A DNA stretch of 64,000 nt from Prosthecodimorpha hirschii. GTDB taxonomy: Bacteria > Pseudomonadota > Alphaproteobacteria > Rhizobiales > Ancalomicrobiaceae. The notes beneath the pieces are model-generated. The model saw nothing but the letters and a program-made list of their open reading frames with translations. It had not been told where the DNA came from and searched no databases. A program made the translations under genes and the position numbers. The stretch covers positions 2,760,253-2,824,252 of the forward strand of contig NZ_LJYW01000001.1 in the NCBI RefSeq assembly GCF_001305515.1. The letters run 5' to 3'. Shown here in pieces: positions 17,391-32,532 of the stretch (positions are counted from its first letter, which is position 1; every line of letters starts with the position of its first letter).

Positions 17391-20300
17391 TCACGCGCGG
17401 CGTGCCGCCATCCGATCGAGGATCGCCCGGGCGAGATCAGTCTCGAACAGGTGCTCGACCGGCGGCGCCAGGCGGCGGCGCCAGTTGGGGCGTTCGCGGT
17501 CGGTGCCGGGCAGGTTGACGGCCGCGGTCTCGCCGGCGAGATCGTCGGCCTGCACCAGGGCCAGCACCGACGGCGTCGCCGCCACATAGCCATGCACGGC
17601 CGCCGCCAGCGCCGGGCCGAACGGCCCCTGCGGGTCGAACGGTCCCTGCAGGTCGACGGCCCCCTGCGGGTCGAACGACCCGCCGAGATGCCCGCTCGCG
17701 ACCAGCGTCGCGATCAGGCGCTGCCGATCCGCCGCGCGCCGCGCGCGCGCCTCGGCTTCGGCGTCCGACGCGAGCCGGCCAAGCGTCAGGTCCTCATCGA
17801 TATCGGCGCCGGACCACCATCCCGCCAGCGTCGGCAGGTCGTGGGTCGAGACGCAGGCGGCCGCACGCGCCGGATAGTGTTCCGGCGGCACGAAGCCGTC
17901 GCCCGCGCGCTCGAACCACAGCACCCGGTAGGAGAGCAGGCCGGCATGGTCGAGCTGTTCGCGGAAGCCTTCGGGCACGGTGCCGAGATCCTCGCCGACC
18001 ACCAGCGTGCCGGCGCGCCGGCTTTCCAGCGCCAGATGGCCGATCAGGTCGTCGGCCGGCTGGGCCAGATAGGCGCCCTCCCGGCCCGTCGCGCCGTCGG
18101 GGACCAGGAACAGGCGCCGGAGGCCGAGCACATGGTCGATCCGGAGCGCGCCGGCATGGGCCATGTTGGCGGCGATCAGCCGGCCGAAGCCGCGATAGCC
18201 GTCGCGCGCGAGGCCGAGCGGGTCCGGCGCGGGCAGGCACCAGACCTGGCCGGCGGCCGCGAAGGGATCCGGCGGCGCACCGATCGAGACGCCGGTCATC
18301 AGCCGGTCCTGCTCGGCCCAGGCCTCGGCCCCGTCGGGCGCGCAGCCGACCGCCAGGTCGCGGTAGAAGCCGAGCGAAAGTCCGGCCGCACGCGCGCGCC
18401 GGTCGGCCTCGCCGAGTTGCCGGTCGGCCAGGAATTGCTGGAACGTCACGAAGCGCAGCTGATTGGCATGGCGGGCTGCGAACTCCGCCGTGTCGGCGGC
18501 ATCCGGGCGCGCGAGGCCGGCCGGCCAGGCGTGCCAGTCGTCGATGCCGGTCGCCGCGACGATCGCCTGATGCAGCGCGAAGGGCTGCAGGGCCGGCCCC
18601 TGCGCACGGACGAAATCCTCGAACGCCGCGGCCAGCGCCCCGCCCTCGGTGGCCGCGCCGGCCATGCCGGCCTCGCCAGCCTCGAAGGCCTCGTGGGCCA
18701 GGGTCAGGACCCGGCCCTTGGCGGCGCGCAGCCGGGCATAGTCGACCGCCGTCAGCGCCGAAGCCGCGGCGAAGAGCCCGGCCTCGGCATCGAGCGCGGC
18801 GCGGACGGCCGGCGTCAGCAGCGTCTCCGGCAGGGCGGCGAGATCGATATAGAGCGGATCGAGGAAGCGCCGGTCGGTCGGGCTGTAGGGGCTGGCGCGA
18901 TCCGGCTGGGTCTCGAACAGGGCGTGCAGCGGGTTGAGGCCGATCGTCGCCGCGCCCTGGCCGGCGGCCCGTTCGGCCAGCGCCGCCAACGTGGTGAAAT
19001 CGCCGATGCCGGCATCGCCGGCCCGGCGCAGCGTGTAGAGATGGGCGGCGATGCCGAAGCGGCGGGCGCCGCCGGCCAGCGCTTCCGGCTGGTGGCAGCG
19101 CGCCGGCACGACCGCCCAATGCGCGGCTGTCTCGGGCCGGTCGGCGAGCCGGATGCGATGGCGGCCGAGCGGCAGGGCCGGCAACGGCACCAGCCGCGTG
19201 GCGATCCGCCGTCCGTCGGCGCCGGTGATGGTCTCCCGGATGCCCTCGCCCGGCGCCACCGAGATCGTCTCGACGGTTCCCGCCTCGGTCTCGACGACCA
19301 GGTCGAGGCACCGGAAGCTGTCCGCGAGCCCGGGGCCGAGCCGCAGCCACGCGGGCTCGCCCTCCCGGACCGTCACGGCGAGCGGCAGGTCGCGCGCGCT
19401 GGTCTCCGCGACCAGGCGGGCGAGGCTGTCGCGCGCCTCGCCGGTCGTGCCGGCGGGCAGCCGCATCGCGGCGAGCAGGGCGCGGCGGGTGTCGTCGGGG
19501 ACGCGATGGTTGCAGCCGTCGATGTCCCACCAGTCCGGCGCGATGCCGGCGGCGGCGGCCAGCCGGTCGAGCGCGGCGCCGTCGGCGGGCCGGCGCATCC
19601 CCGCGCCTCCGCCCGCCTCCGCCACGGTCTCGACGGCGAGCACGACCGAGCGCGCCGCGACGGCGAGATGGGCGCCGGCGGGAACCGGCACCGCGGCCGG
19701 TGCCAGCACCGCGGCCATATCGGCCGTGTCGAGCGCACGCGTCCAGGCGAAGCCGTCGCGCGGCTCGGGCAGGGCCAGCACGAAGGGCTCCGGCCCGGCA
19801 TGCAGCGCGACCACGGCCCGGCTCGCCGGCCGGTCGCCTTCCGCCGGCGCATAGAGGGCGGCGATCAGGGCGCGGGTGGCGGGCGCCTGCCATTCCCAGT
19901 CGGCCAGCGCGCCGCCGTCGGGCCTCAGCCAGACCACGTCGGGAATCCCGGTCTCGTCGACCGGGCCGCCGGTCAGCGTCGCTTCCCGGGTCAGTACCGG
20001 ATGGGCCTTGCGGCAGGCGATCAGGCCGGCCGTGAAGGCGGCGAGATCCTGGTCGGCGCCCTGCCAGTCGAACCACGAAAGCGCGTTGTCCTGCGCATAG
20101 GCATTGTTGTTGCCGGCCTGGCTGCGGCCGACCTCGTCGCCCATGGCGAGCATCGGCGTGCCGCGCGACAGGATCAGCGTCGCCAGCAGGGCGCGCACGT
20201 CGCCCCGGCGCGCGGCCCGGATCGCCGGATCGTCGGTCAGCCCCTCGACGCCGTGGTTCCAGGACGCATTGTCGTTGGTGCCGTCGCGATTGTCCTCGCC

Positions 20301-21710
20301 GTTGGCCCCGTTGTGCTTGGCCACATGGGCGACCAGATCGGCGAGCGTGAAGCCGTCATGGGCGGTGACGAAGTTGACGCTGCGCGAGAGCGGCCGGAAG
20401 CGACCGGCGAAGATGTCGGCGGAGCCGGCGAAACGGGTCGCCAATTGGCCGACCATGCCGCCGTCGCCGCGCCAGAAGCGGCGCACCGTGTCGCGGTAGC
20501 GGTCGTTCCACTCGCCCCAGCCGTCCGGAAAGCGGCCGAGCTGATGCCCGCCCGGGCCGATGTCCCAGGGCTCGGCGATATGGACGCAGTCGCGCAGCAG
20601 CGGGTCCTGTCCGATCGCGGCGAGGAGCGGCGCGTCCGGGTCGAAGCCGTCCGGACGCCGGGCGAGCGTGGTGGCGAGATCGTAGCGGAAGCCGTCGAAA
20701 CCGCCGCGCTCGACCCACAGCCTCAGCGAATCGAGCGCCAGCCGGAGCGGGATCGGCCGGTCCAGCGCCAGCATGTTGCCGCAGCCGGTATCGTTCAGGT
20801 AGTCGGCCGGCGAACCGGGCACGAGCCGGTACCAGGTCGTGTTGTCGAGCCCGCGCAGCGAGACGGTCGGCCCCAGGCGGTCGCTCTCGCCCGTGTGGTT
20901 CAGGACCACGTCCAGGATCGCCGCGATGCCGGCCGCATGCAGCGCATCGGTCGCCGCGCGGATCTCGGCCCAGCCGGTCGGCGCCAGGCGCGGATCGGGT
21001 GCGCACAGCGCGATCGGGTTGTAGCCCCAATAGTTGGTCAGCCCGAGCGGCGGCAGATGGCGTTCGTCGAGCCAGGCCGCGGCCGGCATGATCTCGACCG
21101 CCGTGACCCCGAGCCGGACCAGATGGTCGATCGCGGCCGGATGGGCGAGACCCGCGAAGGTGCCGCGGATCGCCTCCGGCACGTCCGGATGGCTCCGCGT
21201 GAAGCCGCGCACATGCAGCTCGTAGACGACCGCGTCGCGCCAGCGGAATGCCGGCCGGGTCGGCGCCGCAGGCGGCACGAAGGCCGGCTCGACGACCGCC
21301 TTGGCGACCATCGGCCCGCTGTCGGCGTCGTCATGGAGCGCGCCGGTCGCGCGCCGGTCGAACATCTCCGGGACGAGCGGGGCGGCGCGGTCGAGCCGGG
21401 TCGCCCAGGGGTCGAGCAGCAGCTTGGCCGGGTTGAAGCGATGGCCGGCGGCCGGGTCCCAGGGTCCGTGTGCGCGCAGGCCGTAGCGCAGGCCCGGTTC
21501 CAGCCCGGCGACGAAGCCGTGATGGACGGCGCCGGTGCGCTCCCCCAGCCGGATCCGGCCGAGTTCGCGGTCGGGCACGGCCGGATCGAACGGCGGATAG
21601 ACGCAGACATCGATCGCCGTGGCATGGGCCGACGGCACGGCGACCTGCGCCCCGCCGGCCACAACCGTGACGCCGAGCGGTTCGGGGCGGCTCGGCGGAC
21701 GCTCGGTCAT
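17391..21710 (-). CDS. glgX: Fused glycogen debranching enzyme (GlgX) and 4-alpha-glucanotransferase (MalQ)
   Basis: One uninterrupted frame of 1439 residues. Residues 1 to about 690 are a GlgX-type isoamylase: CBM48-like N-domain, then GH13 motifs with nucleophile Asp344 (DGFRYDLA), acid Glu380 (HIAEPWD) and Asp452 (TAHDGF). From about 705 (an internal Met at 19598 may mark the old malQ start) to the end is a GH77 amylomaltase: ASPYSPTDRRFLDPLYID, Asp1192 (LRIDHVLGL), Glu1240 (VVGEDLG), Asp1291 (STHDLPT). Both triads are intact. One polypeptide could remove glycogen branches and rearrange the released maltodextrins. The start at 21710 (MTERPP) fits GlgX; the frame stays open upstream but overlaps pgm. 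An 18-bp repeat lies near the C-terminus. Confidence 0.93.
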   Translation of the reverse strand: MTERPPSRPEPLGVTVVAGGAQVAVPSAHATAIDVCVYPPFDPAVPDRELGRIRLGERTGAVHHGFVAGLEPGLRYGLRAHGPWDPAAGHRFNPAKLLLDPWATRLDRAAPLVPEMFDRRATGALHDDADSGPMVAKAVVEPAFVPPAAPTRPAFRWRDAVVYELHVRGFTRSHPDVPEAIRGTFAGLAHPAAIDHLVRLGVTAVEIMPAAAWLDERHLPPLGLTNYWGYNPIALCAPDPRLAPTGWAEIRAATDALHAAGIAAILDVVLNHTGESDRLGPTVSLRGLDNTTWYRLVPGSPADYLNDTGCGNMLALDRPIPLRLALDSLRLWVERGGFDGFRYDLATTLARRPDGFDPDAPLLAAIGQDPLLRDCVHIAEPWDIGPGGHQLGRFPDGWGEWNDRYRDTVRRFWRGDGGMVGQLATRFAGSADIFAGRFRPLSRSVNFVTAHDGFTLADLVAHVAKHNGANGEDNRDGTNDNASWNHGVEGLTDDPAIRAARRGDVRALLATLILSRGTPMLAMGDEVGRSQAGNNNAYAQDNALSWFDWQGADQDLAAFTAGLIACRKAHPVLTREATLTGGPVDETGIPDVVWLRPDGGALADWEWQAPATRALIAALYAPAEGDRPASRAVVALHAGPEPFVLALPEPRDGFAWTRALDTADMAAVLAPAAVPVPAGAHLAVAARSVVLAVETVAEAGGGAGMRRPADGAALDRLAAAAGIAPDWWDIDGCNHRVPDDTRRALLAAMRLPAGTTGEARDSLARLVAETSARDLPLAVTVREGEPAWLRLGPGLADSFRCLDLVVETEAGTVETISVAPGEGIRETITGADGRRIATRLVPLPALPLGRHRIRLADRPETAAHWAVVPARCHQPEALAGGARRFGIAAHLYTLRRAGDAGIGDFTTLAALAERAAGQGAATIGLNPLHALFETQPDRASPYSPTDRRFLDPLYIDLAALPETLLTPAVRAALDAEAGLFAAASALTAVDYARLRAAKGRVLTLAHEAFEAGEAGMAGAATEGGALAAAFEDFVRAQGPALQPFALHQAIVAATGIDDWHAWPAGLARPDAADTAEFAARHANQLRFVTFQQFLADRQLGEADRRARAAGLSLGFYRDLAVGCAPDGAEAWAEQDRLMTGVSIGAPPDPFAAAGQVWCLPAPDPLGLARDGYRGFGRLIAANMAHAGALRIDHVLGLRRLFLVPDGATGREGAYLAQPADDLIGHLALESRRAGTLVVGEDLGTVPEGFREQLDHAGLLSYRVLWFERAGDGFVPPEHYPARAAACVSTHDLPTLAGWWSGADIDEDLTLGRLASDAEAEARARRAADRQRLIATLVASGHLGGSFDPQGAVDLQGPFDPQGPFGPALAAAVHGYVAATPSVLALVQADDLAGETAAVNLPGTDRERPNWRRRLAPPVEHLFETDLARAILDRMAARRA
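17617..17688 (-). repeat. 18-bp tandem repeat inside the malQ part of the fusion gene
   Basis: Three near-identical 18-bp units (17617-17634, 17635-17652, 17653-17670) and a partial fourth encode repeats of the form FDPQGP / VDLQGP in a surface-like loop ahead of the last helices. MalQ homologues have no such motif, so this looks like a local in-frame expansion. Confidence 0.85.
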
Positions 21711-21772
21711 GCGCGGCGATCCTCGCTTGGCTGGTGCCTCGTCGGGCGAACGATCCCTCCGGTCCGTCCCGG

Positions 21773-24917
<3,145 letters not shown>

Positions 24918-24921
<4 letters not shown>

Positions 24922-26186
24922 GCCTTCAGACGGTCGATCATCGGTTGGGTAATCAAACATATGCCCTTCTCGGTCCGGCGGAAACGCTGCGCGTCGAGCA
25001 CCGGATCCTCGCCGACGACGAGGCCTTCGGGAATGACGACGCCGCGATCGACCACCACATTGCGCAGGGTCGACTTACGGCCGACATCGACATAGGGCAG
25101 GATGACCGCATTCTCGATATGCGAGTAGGAATTGAGCCGCACGCCGGTGAACAGCAGCGAGCGGCGCAGGTTGGCGCCCGACACGATGCAGCCGCCGGAG
25201 ACCAGCGAGGAGACCGCCTGCCCGCGGCGTCCCTCCTCGTCATGCACGAACTTGGCCGGCGGGGTGATCTCGCCATAGGTCCAGATCGGCCATTCGCGGT
25301 CGTAGAGGTCGAGATCCGGCACCACGTCGGTCAGGTCGATATTGGCCTCCCAATAGGCGTCGACGGTGCCGACATCGCGCCAGTAGGGCGCCGCCTCCTT
25401 GGAGGAGCGCACGCAGGAGCGCGAGAAGTGGTGCGCCACCGCCTTTCCGTGCTTGACGATGTAGGGGATGATGTCCTTGCCGAAATCGCGGCTCGACCCC
25501 GGCGTGGCGGCATCGCGCTCCAGCTGGTCGAACAGGAACTTGGTGTCGAAGACATAGATGCCCATCGAGGCCAGCGCCATGTCGGGCCGGCCCGGCATGG
25601 CCGGCGGATCCTTCGGCTTCTCGACGAAATCGATGATGCGGTCGTCCGTGTCGACATGCATCACGCCGAAGCCGGTCGCGTCCTTGCGCGGCACTTCGAG
25701 GCAGCCGACGGTCACGTCGGCGCCCTGCTCGCAGTGCTGCTGCAGCATCAGTTCGTAGTCCTGCTTGTAGATGTGGTCGCCGGCCAGGATGACGATGTGG
25801 CGCGGCTCGTAGTCGCGAATGATGTCGATGTTCTGGTAGACCGCGTCGGCGGTGCCTTCGTACCAGTGATCTTCCGAGACGCGCTGGCTCGCCGGCAGGA
25901 TGTCGAAGCTCTCGTTGCGCTCCGGGCGGAAGAAGTTCCAGCCGCGCTGGAGATGGCGGATCAGGCTGTGCGCCTTGTACTGGGTCGCGACGCCGATGCG
26001 GCGGATGCCGGAATTGAGCGCGTTCGACAGGGCGAAGTCGATGATGCGCGACTTGCCGCCGAAATAGACCGCCGGCTTGGCGCGCCGGTCGGTCAGTTCG
26101 ATCAGGCGGCTGCCGCGGCCGCCGGCCAGCACATAGGCCATCGCGGTCCTGGAGAGGGGGCCGCTTGGACCCGAACGTTCCGCCAT
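24918..26186 (-). CDS. glgC: Glucose-1-phosphate adenylyltransferase (ADP-glucose pyrophosphorylase)
   Basis: A 422-residue enzyme forming ADP-glucose from ATP and glucose-1-phosphate, the regulated step of glycogen synthesis. Motifs: [29 protein letters not shown] (nucleotide-binding loop), [45 protein letters not shown], and a C-terminal left-handed beta-helix with hexapeptides. The ATG at 26186 has GGAGG about 8 nt upstream. It lies 70 bp after glgB. Confidence 0.97.
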
Positions 26187-26237
26187 CTGCCTTGCCTCCC
26201 GCTTGCCTGTCTCGGCCGGTCGCATCGCGGCCGACCC

Positions 26238-26256
26238 GTTTGCTCAGTCCGTTTGC

Positions 26257-26263
<7 letters not shown>
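26238..26263. repeat. 13-bp tandem duplication covering the glgB stop codon
   Basis: Two exact copies of gtttgctcagtcc lie at 26238-26250 and 26251-26263. The glgB stop (26257-26259 on the minus strand) is inside the second copy, so the duplication leaves a spare copy of the end of the gene downstream of the stop. Confidence 0.9.
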
Positions 26264-28473
<2,210 letters not shown>

Positions 28474-28621
28474 TGGCCCTTGTCAGGCTTGGGTCCGACG
28501 CTCTCTACAGAACGCCAGTCTTGCATATTCGTGCCATCGGAAGCGTGAATTCGGCATCGAATAACCGAAGTTCGCCGGACCAAAGTTCGATGGTCCGAAG
28601 ATCGACGCCGGCCCGCCGCCG

Positions 28622-31189
28622 TCACCCGATCGGCTGCAGCGGCACCCGCCAGATCTCCTGGGCATATTCGGTGATCGCCCGGTCCGACGAGAACCAGCCC
28701 ATCCGCGCGGTGTTGAGCAGGCTCGCCTTCCACCAGACCTCCTTGTCGCGCCAGAGCCGGTAGATGTCGCGCTGGCGGGCATAGTAGCTGTCGAAATCGG
28801 CGGTCACCATGAAGTAGTCGTGGAAACGCAGGCTGTCGACGAGCCCCCGGTAGCGGCCCGGCTCGTCGGGCGAGAACACGCCGGACGCCATGGCGTCGAG
28901 GATCTCCGGCAGGCGCGGCGACGCCGCGATGACCGTCGTCGCATCGATGCCGCGCCGCCGCCGGGCCTCGACCTCCTCGGCGGTCAGGCCGAAGATGAAG
29001 ATGTTCTCCGGCCCGACATGCTCGCGGATCTCGACATTGGCGCCGTCGAGCGTGCCGATGGTCAGCGCGCCGTTGAGGGCGAACTTCATGTTGCCGGTGC
29101 CCGACGCCTCCATGCCGGCGGTCGAGATCTGTTCGGACACGTCGGCGGCCGGGATGATCGCCTCGGCGAGGCTGACATTGTAGTTCGGCAGGAAGGCGAC
29201 CTTGAGCAGGCCGCGCACGGTCGGGTCGGAATTGACCACCTTGGCCACGTCGTTGGCGAGCTTGATGATCAGCTTGGCCTGATGGTAGCTGGCCGCCGCC
29301 TTGCCGGCGAAGATCTTGACCCGCGGGATCCAGTCGCGCGTCGGCTGGGAGCGGATCTCCTCATAGACCGCGATGGTCTCCAGGATGTTGAGGAGCTGGC
29401 GCTTGTATTCGTGGATGCGCTTGATCTGCACGTCGAACAGCGCGTCCGGATCGACCTTGACGCCGAGCTGCTCGGCGATGATCCGGCCGAGATGGATCTT
29501 GTTGGCCCGGCGCACGGCGGCGACCCGGCGCTGGAAGGCCCGGTCGTCGGCGACCTTCTCGAGCGCCTTCAGGTCCGCCGTCCGGTCGACGACGCCGGGG
29601 CCGCAGGCCTCCTGGATCAGCCGGGTCAGCCCCGGATTGGCCTGATAGAGCCAGCGGCGGAAGGTGATGCCGTTGGTCTTGTTGACGATCCGGCCCGGAT
29701 AGGCGCCGTTCAGGTCGCGGAACACCGTGACCCGCATCAGGTCGGTATGCAGCGCCGAGACGCCGTTGATCTTGTGCGAGCCGACGAAGGCGAGATGGCC
29801 CATGCGCACGCGCCGGCCGCTATGCTCGTCGATCAGCGACAGCGCGCGCACCATCTCGTCGCTCACTTCGCCGGACTTGCGCAGCCGGTCGAGATGCAGC
29901 GCGTTGATCAGATAGATGATCTGCATGTGCCGCGGCAGCATCCGCTCCATCAGCGGCACCGCCCAGGTCTCCAGCGCCTCCGGCAGCAGGGTGTGGTTGG
30001 TGTAGGAGAAGACGCCGGTCGTGATCGTCCAGGCCGCCTCCCATTCGAGATGATGGATGTCGACCAGGAGCCGCATCATCTCGGCGATGGCGATCGCCGG
30101 ATGGGTGTCGTTGAGCTGGATCGCGACCCGCTCGGGCAGCGTCTCGATGGCGTCGTGCTGGCGCAGATGCCGGTCGATCAGATCCTGCATCGAGGCCGAG
30201 ACGAAGAAATATTCCTGGCGCAGGCGCAGTTCCTGGCCGGCCGGCGTGGCGTCGCTCGGATAGAGGATCTTCGAGATCGCCTCGGCGCGCACCTGTGCGG
30301 TCAGGGCACCGACATGGTCGCCGCGGTTGAAGGCGTCGAGCCGGAGCGGATCCGGCGCGCGCGCCGACCAGAGCCGGAGCGTGTTGACGTGCCGGCCGCG
30401 CCAGCCGGGCACCGGCGTGTCGTAGGCAACCGCCTCGATGGTCTCGCCCGGATGCCAGACATGGCGGAAGGTACCGTCGGGGCGCGCCATCGCCTCGACA
30501 TGACCGCCGAAGCCGATCGAATAGTCGATCTCCGGCCGCGGGAATTCCCACGGATTGCCGAAGGACAGCCAGTCCTCGGGATATTCGAGCTGCCAGCCGT
30601 CCTTGATCCGCTGCCGGAACAGGCCGTGATCGTAGCGGATGCCGTAGCCATGCGCGGCGATCGACAGGGTCGCCATGGAATCCATGAAACAGGCCGCGAG
30701 CCGGCCGAGGCCGCCATTGCCGAGCGCGGCGTCCGGCTCCACCTCGCGCATCCGGTCGAGATCGACGCCGAGTTCGGCCAGCGCCACCCGGACGGGATCG
30801 GTCAGTTGCAGGTTGTTGAGCGCGTCGAACAGCAGGCGTCCGATCAGGAATTCCAGGCTCAGGTAATAGACGCGCTTGGTATGATGGGCCCAGATCCGGT
30901 CGCGCGTTTCGGTCCAGCGGTCGACGATGCGGTCGCGCACCGCCAGCGCGGTGGCGACGAACCAGTCGCGGTCGCTGGCATTCTCGGCATGCTTGCCGAT
31001 GAAATAGGTCAGCTTGTCGAGGATCGCCGCCCGGAGTTCGGCCACCTCGCTCGCCGCACCGCTGCCGTCCTGGTAGGTCCCTGCCTGGACCGCCGCCCCG
31101 GAGCCAACGCCCGCTTCCTGCATATCGACCACGCGCGTCTCCTGCATCGTCCGTCCGGGATCGATCGCCCCGCCCACGGGAACGATCAT
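28622..31189 (-). CDS. glgP: Glycogen phosphorylase
   Basis: An 855-residue GT35 enzyme releasing glucose-1-phosphate from glycogen. Motifs: YYLSLEFLIGRLL, EPDAALGNGGLGRLAACFMDS, RIHEYKRQLLN, and the pyridoxal-phosphate site EASGTGNMKFALNGALTIGT with Lys701. It is about 30 residues longer than typical because of a low-complexity N-terminus; in-frame ATGs at 31147 and 31123 are alternative starts. First gene of the glycogen operon, so synthesis and breakdown are co-expressed, as in Agrobacterium-type glg clusters. Confidence 0.95.
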   Translation of the reverse strand: MIVPVGGAIDPGRTMQETRVVDMQEAGVGSGAAVQAGTYQDGSGAASEVAELRAAILDKLTYFIGKHAENASDRDWFVATALAVRDRIVDRWTETRDRIWAHHTKRVYYLSLEFLIGRLLFDALNNLQLTDPVRVALAELGVDLDRMREVEPDAALGNGGLGRLAACFMDSMATLSIAAHGYGIRYDHGLFRQRIKDGWQLEYPEDWLSFGNPWEFPRPEIDYSIGFGGHVEAMARPDGTFRHVWHPGETIEAVAYDTPVPGWRGRHVNTLRLWSARAPDPLRLDAFNRGDHVGALTAQVRAEAISKILYPSDATPAGQELRLRQEYFFVSASMQDLIDRHLRQHDAIETLPERVAIQLNDTHPAIAIAEMMRLLVDIHHLEWEAAWTITTGVFSYTNHTLLPEALETWAVPLMERMLPRHMQIIYLINALHLDRLRKSGEVSDEMVRALSLIDEHSGRRVRMGHLAFVGSHKINGVSALHTDLMRVTVFRDLNGAYPGRIVNKTNGITFRRWLYQANPGLTRLIQEACGPGVVDRTADLKALEKVADDRAFQRRVAAVRRANKIHLGRIIAEQLGVKVDPDALFDVQIKRIHEYKRQLLNILETIAVYEEIRSQPTRDWIPRVKIFAGKAAASYHQAKLIIKLANDVAKVVNSDPTVRGLLKVAFLPNYNVSLAEAIIPAADVSEQISTAGMEASGTGNMKFALNGALTIGTLDGANVEIREHVGPENIFIFGLTAEEVEARRRRGIDATTVIAASPRLPEILDAMASGVFSPDEPGRYRGLVDSLRFHDYFMVTADFDSYYARQRDIYRLWRDKEVWWKASLLNTARMGWFSSDRAITEYAQEIWRVPLQPIG

Positions 31190-31364
31190 CCGCGCCCATT
31201 GAAGACCTCGGCGCGTGACGGTTCAAGCGCGCCGCTGACGCAATTGCGGGCGATCGAGGCTCATGGGACGGGCAAAACAAGCCGTTCCGGCCGCAAACAA
31301 AACGGCACGGCAGCGCGCGGCTGCCGTGCCATTCCGAGAAAAATCGAAGATCAGGCTTGGATTG

Positions 31365-31667
31365 TCAGCGGACCCGCTCGACGCAGGTGGTCGCACCATA
31401 GGCATCCTGAACGCATTCGCGCTCGATCACCCTGGGGGCCTCCGGCTGGACCACGACGGTCCCGGAGCCGGTCGCACCGGCGGCGCCGCCGATCGTCGCA
31501 CCCGCCACGCCGCCGACCACGGCGCCGACCGGGCCGCCGATCACCGCGCCGGTCACCGCACCGGTGGCGGCACCGGCCGCGGCGCCGGCCGCCTCGTCGG
31601 CGGAGGCCAGGCCCGGAACCGCCAGGATCGCCGCACAGGACAACAGAGCCATCACAGTCTTACGCAT
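31365..31667 (-). CDS. Small secreted glycine-zipper protein
   Basis: A 100-residue protein with a signal peptide (MRKTVMALLSCAAILAVPGLASA, cleavage after ASA). An alanine/glycine-rich zipper with repeated G-x3-G spacing follows (about residues 27-66), then a tail with two Cys (ECVQDAYGATTCVE) that could form a disulfide. Glycine-zipper proteins sit in or near membranes, often the outer membrane. The ATG has GGAGG about 9-10 nt upstream. It is on the minus strand upstream of glgP, but the 175-bp gap argues against one transcript. Confidence 0.82.
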   Translation of the reverse strand: MRKTVMALLSCAAILAVPGLASADEAAGAAAGAATGAVTGAVIGGPVGAVVGGVAGATIGGAAGATGSGTVVVQPEAPRVIERECVQDAYGATTCVERVR

Positions 31668-32000
31668 CCTTAAGTCCTCCATATCGTTGAACTGCCGATA
31701 CAACGTCCATCGGCGCCGTCGGTTCCGGAGGGAGTTCGGATCATGATCCGCAGATTCGAACGCTATCGACGGAGGCTCCCTGCCCGTCAAAACCCGACTC
31801 ATCGACAGATATCCAAAAGGCCTGCCCCCGTATGGTCATTCTTGTCTTTAATAGTCTTCGCGCACGCGAACGCACGTGGCCGATGATCAGGACGCGAGGT
31901 CGCATCCTGTGCCGGTAAACCTGACCGCGGCCGTGGAACCGATGGCATGTTCGCGTGTTGTCAGGGATAGGGTGGCTGCCCTCAAAAGGAGCAAACAGAC

Positions 32001-32297
32001 ATGCGCAATCTCATTCTCGCCGCGGCCGCATTCGGCGGTCTTCTCGCCGCGACGCCGGCTTCGGCCTTGCCGATGGTCAATCCGCTCGGTTCGGACGCCG
32101 GCGCCAGCCGCGCCGAATCCGTGGCGCTCTACTGCAGCCGGCGCGGCGATTGCGTGCGTGTGAAAAAGCCCGGCTACTATTTCCGCGGTCCGGTCGTGCG
32201 CAGCTGCGGCCCCGGCTGGCGCTGGAACGGCTACAACTGCGTGCGCAACAAGGTCGTCATCCGCGGCGGCGGCGTGAAGGTGAAGATCAAGCCCTGA
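32001..32297 (+). CDS. Small secreted cysteine-containing protein of unknown function
   Basis: A 98-residue protein with a signal peptide (MRNLILAAAAFGGLLAATPASA). The mature part has three Cys (LYCSRRGDC and VRSCGPGWRWNGYNC add up to four in two pairs), an aromatic-rich GPGWRWNGYN segment and a basic tail (VIRGGGVKVKIKP). I do not recognise a named family; similar short secreted proteins are common in Rhizobiales. AAAGGAG lies 8-14 nt before the ATG. A strong terminator follows. Confidence 0.82.
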   Translation: MRNLILAAAAFGGLLAATPASALPMVNPLGSDAGASRAESVALYCSRRGDCVRVKKPGYYFRGPVVRSCGPGWRWNGYNCVRNKVVIRGGGVKVKIKP

Positions 32298-32318
32298 CGG
32301 CTCGCCTCGAATCTGCCG

Positions 32319-32350
32319 GCAAGGCGCCCCTTCGCGGGCGCCTTGCTTTT
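32319..32350 (+). terminator. Rho-independent terminator after the small secreted protein gene
   Basis: An 11-bp stem (gcaaggcgccc / gggcgccttgc) with a 6-nt loop is followed by TTTT, 22 bp after the stop codon. Confidence 0.88.
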
Positions 32351-32532
32351 GTCCGGGCTCCGGATGGGCGGCCCCGCCCTGCCGTCGCACCGCGACCGTC
32401 CGGTTGACGACGACGACCCCGGACCGATTCCGGACGCGCCCTCCCGACGGACCGACCCCAGCCCCATATCACCGTCAGCCCGCCGCCGATGCGCAACGTC
32501 TGCAGGACCGGACACTCGAACGGAGCGAACCG

